A stretch of 64,000 nt of DNA from Conus ventricosus (Eukaryota > Mollusca > Gastropoda > Neogastropoda > Conidae), in the NCBI GenBank assembly GCA_018398815.1, contig CM031628.1:8876972-8940971 (forward strand), read 5' to 3'. The notes under the pieces were generated by a model. That model saw only the letters and a program-made list of their open reading frames with translations, did not search any database and was not told the DNA's origin. Within the stretch, counting starts at the first letter, position 1. The number at the start of each line of letters is the position of its first letter. The position numbers and the translations under genes were made by a program. Positions 55,213-64,000 of this stretch are shown in pieces.

Positions 55213-56788
55213 TGTCAACCTCGGTGAAATGTCAGTGGAGGAAGGATAGCGCACAGCCCAAACACACTCACACTTGCTTACGATCTCATTCATATATCAT
55301 GCATTCGTCACATCAAACCACTAGTAAAGCTATAACTTTACTACACAGTTCATAGAAGAAACATCAATGCATATGGGAAACAAACAAAATAAAAACATTC
55401 TCTCTTTCCTGAACTTCACAAAATCATTTATCTAAAACATCATTAACTAACCCGGGTATAAACAGATTTCTACTTTACCTGGCCAGGGGATCTTAACTAT
55501 TCACGAATCACTGTCTTTTCTTTTTTTTTTCTTTTCTTTTCACTGTCACTTTTACAACAAAGACACAACTGCCGGCACTGGTGTTGGTCTATGGCGCCTG
55601 GTCAGGTGAGACTGTTGGCGTTGGTCCCGTGGTTCTGCTTGGCGAAGTGACGCTGCCAGTATGAGGTCGAACCCCCGTTAGGGTAGAACAGTGACTATCA
55701 ACATCGATCTGTTCTCCTTTCTTTCTTCCTCATTAACGCATTGCACTCTCCCCTCTCTCTCTCCTCTTCTAGTCTGCTCTTATCAAATGGACATGGTTGC
55801 TTTTCTTTTCCCTTTTTTTTTTTCTTTCTTTTCTTCTTTATAAATTAGCAAATCTCTCTCTCCCCTCCACATCTCTCCTCAGTCCTTCCTCTGCAGACTA
55901 TCTCATGCTAATCTCTCAACTTGGTTCTCTTCTCTCCTCATCTCTCTCTCTGCCCTTCTCTCCTGCAGAGCTCCATCAGAACCTCTCCTCTCCTCTCTCT
56001 CTTTTCGTTCTTCCCCTGTTTTCCTCTCCTCCTTCATCTCTCTGCCTTTTCCTCGTGCAGAGACTACACCTAAAACCTCCTCATCTCTCTGTCTCTGTTC
56101 GTTCTCATCCCCTGCCTTCCTGTAGCGAGAGCCTACTCTCCCCGAACATTCCCCTCTCTCTCTCTCTGTCTGTTCGTTTTTTTCCCCCCCTCTCTCTCTC
56201 ACTCACCATTCCTTTATGCTCTAACCCCCGTGTCCAAGGGCCAGTACCATTGGTCCAGTATTTTTACCCTTGATCCCGAAGTTGTCTCCCTCAAATTTTC
56301 CCATTGGACTTTCAATCACGACAGTCCCGTCTACACGCCTTACTCTCTTGGTGGTAAATTTTGGTCATTTAATTGATTAGCTAGATTTCACCCCCCACCA
56401 CACCTACCTTCCCCCTTTCCTACTTAACTGGTGCCGTGTGGGCACTGGTCACTCTAAAGTGCTAGCTGAGTCTGGGTGGGCGCCACGATGTCTAAACTAA
56501 CAATGACGCTGGTTCACAAAATTTGGGCCCGGGTAAGGCTGGCCCAGGTACTGAGGTCCGTTTGGCAGACATCGAGGCGTCGGTCAAAGCCCTTAGGTCA
56601 GTCTGGGTGGGTCGGACCGTCTCGGTGAAACCTCTCCACTAAGCTTAATTGGCCGGGCCCGACCTATGGGCCCGCTTTTGACGCCAGAATGTTTGAGTTT
56701 GGACTTAGGTCCGAACAAATTTGGGTGGCGACTCCCCAAGTTAGTTGTTTCCCCCAAGTTAGGTTGTTTAATTTTTTTGTCCGTGACA
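55213..56788 (-). repeat. 5' LTR (high-coordinate copy)
   Basis: 1576 bp partner of 49966-51542, starting TGTCAACC and ending GTGACA on the plus strand. Confidence 0.93.
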
Positions 56789-56793
56789 AGGAC

Positions 56794-56830
56794 TATCAGC
56801 CTGCATACGCAGAAGAAGAAAAAAAATGTT
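56794..56830 (+). mobile_element. SINE 3' tail, continuation after LTR element
   Basis: TATCAGCCTGCATACGCAGA followed by a GAAGAAGAAAAAAAATG tail. It continues the SINE interrupted at 49960 and corresponds to the 22520-22560 region of the intact copy. Confidence 0.8.
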
Positions 56831-56834
56831 TCCC

Positions 56835-57290
56835 AAGGTGGCCGTAAAGACGAAAAAGTCTTGTGCCGTTGCATACAGGCCACACGATTTACACCTATCC
56901 TTTTCGTTTGAAAGGCGAAGAAGCTCCAAGGTGCATTCCATGTCAGGTTCCACTCACAGTGAGACATATTCTTTTAGAGTGTTGGGACTTGCATGATGTG
57001 AGACATAAACACTTTACAGCAGACTCCATGAAAACTTTGTTCGGAGATGTCCCACCTTGCTTGATCTTTGAATTTCTGAAAAGAGATTGACATTTTTCAT
57101 CAGCTCTAAGATGTTACGGAAGAAAGATTTTTAACGAAGTTTCTGGTGCGTTTTTAGAAGGTGTATTTTAAAGAGATGTGTGAATTGTTTTTTTTCTTAA
57201 TAACTTGTGAGTTGACTTCAACGTGATCACAGCCCTGATATGTCCCTCTGCGGTCGGCTGGGCTATAAGCAACATTACCTTACCTCACCT
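56835..57290 (+). pseudogene. LINE 3' end with RNase H-region remnant
   Basis: Plus-strand frames carry RKDEKVLCR, then TGHTIYTYPFRLKGEEAPRC, IPCQVPLTVRHILLECWDLH, and SMKTLFGDVPPCLIFEFLKR. This G-H-T...C-x2-C...V-x-H-I-L-x-E-C pattern is the end of the polyprotein of jockey/I-type LINEs that carry RNase H. The 3' UTR (57100-57290) matches 19075-19270 on the other strand. It is heavily 5'-truncated. Confidence 0.8.
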
Positions 57291-57344
57291 GTCATAACTG
57301 CTATTGATCGACATCTACCCATCTTTTTTGGGCTCAAATGCAAA

Positions 57345-57450
57345 GGATAACACATACACACACAAAAAAAGACAAAACAAAGAAAGAAAGAAAAAGAAAG
57401 AAAGAAAAAAGAAGATTCAAAAGAAAGAAAGAAAAAGAAGATTCAAGCAG
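57345..57450. repeat. A-rich (GAAA)n tract
   Basis: Simple repeats of AAAGAAAGAAAAAG type following a short CACA run. Confidence 0.85.
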
Positions 57451-57621
57451 TTTCTTCATCTTCATCCACTGGACGGTCACAATCAATGTGTTGATGACTC
57501 TGCCGTTCCGTGGCGTGTGTAGGGAGAACGCGGTGAACAGGAAAAGGCCGAAGAAGCGAGACCGGACAGTGAGGTTGAAAAGTGAGCCTACTGCCGACGG
57601 AAAACTAAACAAAATTTAAAA

Positions 57622-57968
57622 GTATCTATAGTGACTCCGCCGAACAACGTGGACCAACGAATCACAAGACAAAAAACGACGCGTTTCGACCTCTTAGGTC
57701 TTCTTCAGGCAAGATAAACAACACTCAGGACAACGAAAATGAAGAACGAGCAATCACTTTGTGGAATTCGGCGCAAGACGGGCGTTGACTCATCGCCCAT
57801 TGTGAGTCGAATTTGACAGGGCGCCGGTCTGCAAACTGTTCGTTCATTTTCATTTTCGTTGTCCTGAATGTTGCTTATCTTGCTTGAAGAAGATCTAAGC
57901 GGTCCAAACACGTCATGTTTTGTCTTGTGATTCGTTTGCCCACGTTGTTCAGCGGAGTCATTATAGAT
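57622..57968. mobile_element. 347 bp foldback (inverted-repeat) element
   Basis: Arms of about 135 bp: the left starts TATCTATAGTGACTCCGCCG. The right ends CAGCGGAGTCATTATAGATA and is the inverted copy with scattered mismatches. The centre of about 70 bases is unpaired. Internal arm motifs CGTTTCGACCTCTTAGGTCT and GACAACGAAAATGAA recur as single arms at 19600, 26985 and 33490, and a compact palindrome of the family is at 11531-11633. No coding capacity. Probably a MITE of an unidentified DNA transposon. Confidence 0.85.
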
Positions 57969-58269
57969 AAGTTTTAGGATTGATTCAGACAGTGATGGTT
58001 AGTATGTGAATAGTTTTTTGTCTGCAGGCTTTTTTTTTTTTTTGTCGCTCCAAAGGCCTAACTGATCGTAGCACGTCCTCACACAGAACAAGATCCAAAA
58101 ATAAACTAGCAACAACAACAACAACACAAAAAAAAGCCCGGAAAAAACAAATTCTGCATCCAAGCAAATCAGTGTATGTTCCCACGGCTTGAGCCCGAGC
58201 CGATAAACGTGAATTTCGTCATCAGCTCTGTTTAGTCAATGCTGGGACACACAGCATTCAGAATTATTC

Positions 58270-60640
58270 TTTTTTTCTTCTTCTTTTTTAAAATTAATTT
58301 TTCATGCAAATACATGACATTCACATACATATACATAGACTAGAAAGAAAAAACAAACAGCCACCATACATACATACACATACATATACAGATCACCAGA
58401 TCAGAGTTTAAGGTAGTACAACATGAGTCCAATTACATAATATAAGACGGGTGTAGAGACATTAATGAACATGTTCAAACCTTTATGAATTTTTACACAT
58501 ACACACACGCGCGCGCGCGTGATAGAAGCATAACTAGCCATAATTATTACACACAATACACGAACATTTAGACATGGGAAAATAATGGTTTGTATGTCAG
58601 CCATTTTTCAAAAAAAGTTGTATAGCATAAGCTTAAATATAATACATTTATTAAAAATAATACATTTATTGTTCTCAACAACAATATTAGATTTTCTTAT
58701 GTAGTCAGTAATAGCTGACCTATAGCCAGCAAAAGTAAGAAAATTAATGTTTAGATTATACTTTTCCCTAAAACATCTATGAGACAGAAAATGTCCATTT
58801 TCATCAAAAAACTGAGCAAGATGAAAAACGTCTTTGTTATCCAGTATTTTAGACACAATATATTTTTTTCCTATTTGAATTCGGTTGTTGTAGCAAAATG
58901 GCTCAGCAAGAAATTCAGCAGAGTTTTTTGGTGTACATTTGTAAAAAAAAGTTCTATAAGCATCAAAGACGTCCTTCCAAAAAAGGTTATATGAAGTAAA
59001 TTTTGAAACTAATTCTGGACCATATTTGTTCAAAATTGGAAACTTAGGGAAATTAGTAAGTAAAATATCTTTCCATTTATGGGCCGATTTTTCAGCCCTG
59101 CGAATCCAGGATAATTTAAGAGATGTGACGAATGTTCTTAAGTCAGGAAGGCCAATACCACCATTTTTAACACTTTTGTGAGCTATTTTCCGACCGATTT
59201 TGTCCGGTTTTTTATTCCAGACAAATTGATAGCATACTTGTTGACAAGTTTGAAAAAAAAGACATCAGAAGGATTTGGCAGAAGTAACCACAGATGAGTC
59301 AGTTTTGACAGAATTATGGATTTTAAAATTGCAACTCTGACAAGAGGCGTTATCTGGCGTTTTAACCCATATCTTAAACAAGTACTTAACATCGGCTAGT
59401 CTTTCTGAATAATTAATATTTAAACAATCTTTCAAATCATTCGTAAACCATACACCAAGTATTCGAAATTTGGATGGATTCCAATCGAGGTCTAAATGTT
59501 CTAAATATCGGATTTTACAGTTTTTTCTACTTCCCAGCCATATTACACTTGACTTACCCAAATTCATACGAAGACCTGAGACCAAGCCAAATCTATATAG
59601 AACAGCAATACATGTTTCAAAAGACTTACGATCTCCTGCAAGCAGGAACTCTGTATCATCGGCGTACTGTGACAGTTTATGTTCTACATCATTAATTGTA
59701 ATTCCTTGGACATCAGGATTTTCCCTGAACATTATTGCAAGTATTTCTACACATAACACAAACAAATAGGGAGAAATTGGGTCCCCTTGTCTACAACCTC
59801 TTTTTACGTTAAACCAGTTCGAGACCTGACCGTTTACGATGACACACGACTTAATGTTTTTATAAAAAGTCCTTATCATTTGCATATATCATTTTTAAAA
59901 CCAAAAACATCTAGTACTTTAAACATAAATTCCCAATTTACCGAATCAAAAGCTTTTCGAAATCTATATTTAATAACAACCCAGGTAAGTTATATTCATC
60001 CAAATAAGCAATAGTATCATAAATCAGTCGTAAATTATCACCAATATATCTGTTTTTAATAAACCCTGTTTGGTCTTCGTTAACAATGTTTGGTAGTACT
60101 GATTTAATCCGATTTGCTATGCATGATGATCCGATTTTACATACGACATTTAAAAGTGAAATTGGTCTCCAGTTTTTTAAATACTGTCTTGGTTTATCAC
60201 CTTTGGGAATAGATGTAATGATTCCTTCTTTTTGTACACTGGTCAATTCCTCTTTTCTGAAACTTGCGTTTAAAGCTCTGACAACGAATATACCAATTTT
60301 AGTCCAGAAAACCTTAAAAAATTGTGTGGTGAAACCGTCAGAGCCAGGGCTTTTATTATTACTCATGTTCTTCAGGACATACGTTGCTTCCTCTAAATTA
60401 ATCTCTCCCTCTAAATCGTTTGCTTCTGTTTCTTCTAGACAAGGGATGCTATTCACTAAGTTATTTATTTCACAATCCTGGACATTGTCTGCTGTATAGA
60501 GTGACTGGTAAAACGTCCGCACCTCTTGAAGGATATCCTTTTGATTTGTTAAAATGTTACTTTGTTCATCGATGATCTTAGCCATATTCTTACTGACAAA
60601 ATGCCGCTTTTCTAAATTGCAAAAATAAGAAGAGAATTAT
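58270..60640 (-). mobile_element. 5'-truncated L1/Tx1-like LINE, ~2.4 kb
   Basis: Minus-strand coding starts within the region before the RT fingers and runs to a stop at 58608. A short 3' UTR and a GAAGAAGAAAAAAAG-type end near 58270 follow. The endonuclease and first open frame are missing, as usual for incomplete insertions. Confidence 0.85.
58608..60600 (-). pseudogene. LINE reverse transcriptase ORF2, frameshifted
   Basis: Segments in order are: SNNKSPGSDGFTTQFFK; NWRPISLLNVVCKI; EDQTGFIKNRYIGDN; LLNIDFEK (catalytic Asp region); GCRQGDPISPYLF; LSQYADDTEFLLAG (catalytic YADD box); RILGVWFT; and a C-terminal domain ending near 58608. The block order matches the L1/Tx1 type. Frame breaks fall at about 59950 and 59890 (each explained by one missing base, an A in AAAA and a G in ATGATAAGG context) and near 59370. 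Because breaks are single-base, the copy may be younger than it seems. Confidence 0.88.
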
Positions 60641-60897
60641 TCTTTTTAATGATAATGTCTTTTCAGCGCACCCACTCCTCCTCCGCTCCTTTCTTCCCCC
60701 CCCCCCCCCCCCCTTTATTTTTTGTTTTGTTTGTTTTTTCTTTTAAAGCATCTTCATTCAAGACATTTCTGAAAATAATACATAAGGAGAGATACAGTGG
60801 TAAAAAAAGAATTGTAGTCATGAAAATAAACAACACTCCGCTTATATTCACAATTCCAGTTTTACATTCTCAGGACAACATATAAAAAAAAAATCTG

Positions 60898-60899
<2 letters not shown>

Positions 60900-60967
<68 letters not shown>

Positions 60968-60970
60968 GGG
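60900..60970. repeat. (GA)n with poly-G end
   Basis: About 28 GA dinucleotides followed by a 14-base G run. Confidence 0.95.
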
Positions 60971-61067
60971 CAAGCCAACTGTATAATGAAAGTTGAGATG
61001 CTCTGGTTTTTACAGGTTCTGCAAAGTTTCCACTAGGGCTGTGCTGACCAACACAACAACAGTTCCC

Positions 61068-62130
61068 GCCATACCAATAATAACATACCAATAATAACAT
61101 ATCAATAATAACATACCAATAATAACATACCAATAATAACATACCAATAATAACATAATGTACCAGGTCACAACAGTTCCCGCCATACCAATAATAACAT
61201 AATGTACCAGGTCACAACAGTTCCCGCGGGCGATGGCCATACCAATAATAACATAATGTACCAGGTCACAACAGTTCCCGCGGGCGATGGCCATACCAAT
61301 AATAACATAATGTACCAGGTCACAACAGTTCCCGCGGGCGATGGCCATACCAATAATAATATAATGTACCAGGTCACAACAGTTCCCGCGGGCGATGACC
61401 ATACCAATAATAACATAATGTACCAGGTCACAACAGTTCCCGCGGCAATGGCCATACCAATAATAACATAATGTACCAGGTCACAACAATTCCCGCGGGC
61501 GATGGCCATACCAATAATAACATAATGTACCAGGTCACAACAGTTCCCGCGGCGATGGCCATACCAATAATAACATAATGTACCAGGTCACAACAGTTCC
61601 CGCGGCGATGGCCATACCAATAATAACATAATGTACCAGGTCACAACAGTTCCCGCGGGCGATGGCCATACCAATAATAACATAATGTACCAGGTCACAA
61701 CAGTTCCCGCGGGCGATGGCCATACCAATAATAACATAATGTACCAGGTCACAACAGTTCCCGCGGGCGATGGCCATACCAATAATAACATAATGTACCA
61801 GGTCACAACAGTTCCCGCGGGCGATGGCCATACCAATAATAACATAATGTACCAGGTCACAACAGTTCCCGCGGGCGATGGCCATACCAATAATAACATA
61901 ATGTACCAGGTCACAACAGTTCCCGCGGGCGATGGCCATACCAATAATAACATAATGTACCAGGTCACAACAGTTCCCGCGGGCGATGGCCATACCAATA
62001 ATAACATAATGTACCAGGTCACAACAGTTCCCGCGGGCGATGACCATACCAATAATAACATAATGTACCAGGTCACAACAGTTCCCGCGGGCGATGGCCA
62101 TACCAATAATAACGTAATGTACCAGGTCAG
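61068..62130. repeat. 54 bp minisatellite, about 18 copies, with 15 bp sub-repeats
   Basis: It starts with short CATACCAATAATAA units (61068-61150). It then becomes a very uniform 54-base unit containing ATAATGTACCAGGTCACAAC and AGTTCCCGCGGGCGATGGCC. 54 bases is 18 codons, so frames are open on both strands (plus MYQVTTVPAGDGHTNNNI, minus MAIARGNCCDLVHYVIIG). Copies are almost identical in 61630-62090, implying recent homogenisation. Confidence 0.96.
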
Positions 62131-62392
62131 CATCCGTTCGCGGTTTAGTCTGGGTCTGCAAACGTTGGTTCAGGAGCACTGGTTTATATAGGAGCCATCT
62201 AGAAATAAAATCTTCGTACACATTTTTTTTCCCAGCAATATACTCATCAGTGATATATCCATATTTCAGCTTGTTGCAGAATACTTGCGGTCTAGGTGAT
62301 ATGTGTCCTCCCCTCTTCTCTGTGAAGAATGCCGATGCAGGAACCTCTGCCGTTGTTGCGGGCAGGAGTTCCACAGAACTCGGATCGTCCAC
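62105..62392 (-). other. Unidentified open frame continuing into the 54 bp array
   Basis: A minus-strand frame starting at 62392 gives about 95 non-repetitive residues (MDDPSSVELLPATTAEVPAS, then YITDEYIAGKKNVYEDFISR). It runs without a stop through ten or more 18-residue units to 61535. I recognise no domain, and no promoter or splice signal decides whether it is real. The repetitive part is almost certainly fortuitous. The unique part could be an old gene or element fragment. Confidence 0.2.
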
Positions 62393-62830
62393 GTAAAGAA
62401 ACTGAACATGACTTTAGTTTTAAAGTGGGGGTGAACACAACCAGAAACTGCAACATAAGAGCTAGAAAATAGAATAACTGAGCCGCCAAACGAAAGAATA
62501 AAGAAATTACAACACAGGATAAATAATTCAACGTTCAAAAAAAAATGAACACAAAGGGCGAGCGAGCAAAAGTCATTCAACTCTTCGATCGCCAACTCCA
62601 AGTAATACAATTTTACCTTTTATGAACAGGAATATGCTGGTTTGGATGGCCAGGGAAAATGACCTAAACTTTTGAGAAAGTTTAGCTTTAGCTCTGGAAT
62701 GGCAAGCGGTAAGGTAGACTGGGTGAGGGGAGAGTGGAGGAGGGCAGGGTTGAGGGGGTGTCAGCAATATTGTTGATGATTTCATGCAGAAGCAACAGCT
62801 GAAACTTGCCGAGTCTTGACCGTATGAACT
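62393..62830. other. No feature recognised
   Basis: Unique-looking sequence without protein resemblance. Confidence 0.5.
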
Positions 62831-62837
62831 CCGATGA

Positions 62838-62966
62838 TTTTCGGGTCTGGAAGCAACGCCGTAAAGCTGTAGTCGTCTATGATCACCAGGTCGGACATAC
62901 TTTTTCGGGTCTGGAAGCAACGCTGTAAAGCTGTAGTCGTCTATGATCACCAGGTCGGACATACTA
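62838..62966 (-). repeat. 64 bp tandem duplication containing a short open frame
   Basis: Two nearly identical copies (one substitution) each begin, on the minus strand, with ATG and encode MSDLVIIDDYSFTALLPDPK. The period of 64 shifts the frame, so the upstream copy reads out of frame into the second. The second copy in its own frame continues for 18 more codons to a stop. Function unknown. Confidence 0.7.
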
Positions 62967-63580
62967 TTTTGCTGCTGTTCATATGGTCTTGAGCATCATC
63001 CAGCAAGTGCTGGCCACATAGTGAAGCCTTGAAGATGAGAGGATCGTTCAGTGAGTGACTGGCATCGGATTTTTATGAAAGTTGAAGGCATCTTTGTTTA
63101 CAAGGCCAAAACAAATACAACTAAAATACGTTTCGTTGCTCGTGCTGTATCTCCAAGGCAATATCATCCTTCATTCGCCACATGCCAAGCAAGTTAAAGT
63201 TGATTATAGCACTTGTGTTTTGCTGGGATAGATATATTGTATTTGTTGAGCAGAGCGTACAATGAGACTGTTTAAAGGTTAATAATCAAGGTCAGAGTTC
63301 TGAGGTTATAGTGGATGTCAAGTAAGTTACAAATATCTGCTGTGTGGCAAGGATATTGCCATACTTCTGTGATTTTTTGTTCAAAGTGAAAAACACTGTC
63401 CTGTCCTGGAATTTAGGGTCAGTAAATTACTTCAACACTTTGGATGAGCAAGACTATACCAGAAATAGGCATAACTTCTGAAGTTCTCGTGTTCCATTAC
63501 CATTGGTAGAGCACGAGGATTTGTGTGTAAAAAGCCTGGCAAATAAAGATAAAATTAAAAGGTGAGTTATGTATATTGTG
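62967..63580. other. No feature recognised
   Basis: Unique-looking sequence to the next microsatellite. Confidence 0.5.
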
Positions 63581-63585
63581 GGTAG

Positions 63586-63634
63586 TGCGCACGCACGCAC
63601 GCACGCACGCACGCACCACACACACACACACACA

Positions 63635-63691
<57 letters not shown>

Positions 63692-63700
63692 CACACACAA
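63586..63700. repeat. Compound (GCAC)n(CA)n microsatellite
   Basis: GCAC tetramers grade into CA dinucleotides, the same architecture as at 14249-14317. Confidence 0.96.
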
Positions 63701-64000
63701 CTTAATAAATGTGCCAGAGCATTGCTGTAATGAATAGAGTATTTATAGACAAGAACGATCAGAAATGTTCTGAGCATTTTTCTTGTGTCTGAAAGTTGAT
63801 AACCCTTCTTTTCTTTCATGTCCCCGTCAACTGATAGATGAGGGGTGATGGTTTTCCAACTTTTTTTTTTAACATAATCTTGACGATGCAGCCTACGCTA
63901 AACAAATGTGTGACTAACAGGAACCCTTTCTCTAGCAGACGCAGCAGTCTGGAAATGTTGCACGCTTTCTGTCCGGTAAAATCGGACGAGTCGCGTTAGT
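63701..64000. other. No feature recognised
   Basis: Unique-looking sequence to the window end. Confidence 0.5.

Larger units (their letters stand above)
49966..56788 (-). mobile_element. LTR retrotransposon (Ty3/Gypsy-type), internally deleted, 6.8 kb
   Basis: Two direct repeats of 1577 and 1576 bp bound a 3.7 kb interior. The LTRs begin TGTCAACC and end GTGACA on the plus strand (TG...CA ends). The whole is flanked by the 5 bp repeat AGGAC (49961-49965, 56789-56793). Coding order on the minus strand is Gag with zinc knuckle, protease, integrase-like HHCC segment, then RT end plus RNase H. A primer-binding-site candidate TGGCGAGCCTGCCAGGA lies about 6 bases inside the high-coordinate LTR. 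A purine-rich stretch GCAAGGGGAAAT abuts the other LTR at 51543. The integrase core and most of RT are missing and frames are broken, so the copy is inactive. Confidence 0.93.

Noticed and set aside
61631..62191. CRISPR-like array (regular 54 bp units)
   Set aside because: Units are directly contiguous with no unique spacers, in a eukaryotic context. It is a minisatellite.

Overview
The window looks like nuclear DNA of a marine mollusc, most likely a gastropod. Support: a spliced, intron-rich metazoan gene; very long (TG/CA)n tracts; non-LTR elements and tRNA-headed SINEs of the kind common in gastropod genomes; and unusually long poly-C/poly-G runs. The species cannot be named from this sequence. 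There is no bacterial or organellar signature and no stand-alone RNA gene.

One protein gene can be recognised with confidence. It is the beta subunit of electron transfer flavoprotein (ETFB), on the minus strand from about 46.6 kb down to 18.0 kb. Five coding exons are visible (46423-46580, 43488-43646, 37670-37731, 31309-31467, 18037-18213), all but the short first coding exon. They encode about 238 of an expected ~255 residues. The introns are packed with minisatellites, microsatellites and transposon insertions.

The assembly strongly shapes this locus. A gap of exactly 1000 N (24408-25407) separates two contig ends that carry the same ~6 kb of ETFB (18042-24407 and 25408-~31400). The simplest reading is an unmerged overlap of two haplotypes, that is, a false duplication. 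The two copies differ by a 1.56 kb hAT-like insertion, a ~0.85 kb SINE-bearing block and a 32- versus 6-copy minisatellite.

Layout. 1-9.8 kb: poor-quality, homopolymer-distorted sequence with a 519 bp tandem duplication, a 4.7 kb G-rich minisatellite and a decayed LINE. 9.8-18 kb: intergenic repeats, a hAT-like element, and a possible orphan exon. 18-46.6 kb: ETFB and its repeat-filled introns. 46.6-49.9 kb: LINE 3' fragments and long TG tracts. 49.8-56.8 kb: an LTR retrotransposon with 1.58 kb LTRs inserted into a SINE, with a clean 5 bp target duplication. 56.8-60.6 kb: a LINE tail, a 347 bp foldback element and a 5'-truncated L1/Tx1-like LINE. 61-62.1 kb: a 54 bp minisatellite. 62.1-64 kb: no recognisable gene.

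The most notable signals are two minisatellites inside ETFB introns whose units are copies of the adjacent exon-intron boundary (one at a 5' splice site, one at a 3' splice site); three CAG...CTG elements that all carry 6 bp target duplications, one of them apparently still segregating; and an LTR element whose integrase-like segment lies upstream of its reverse transcriptase.
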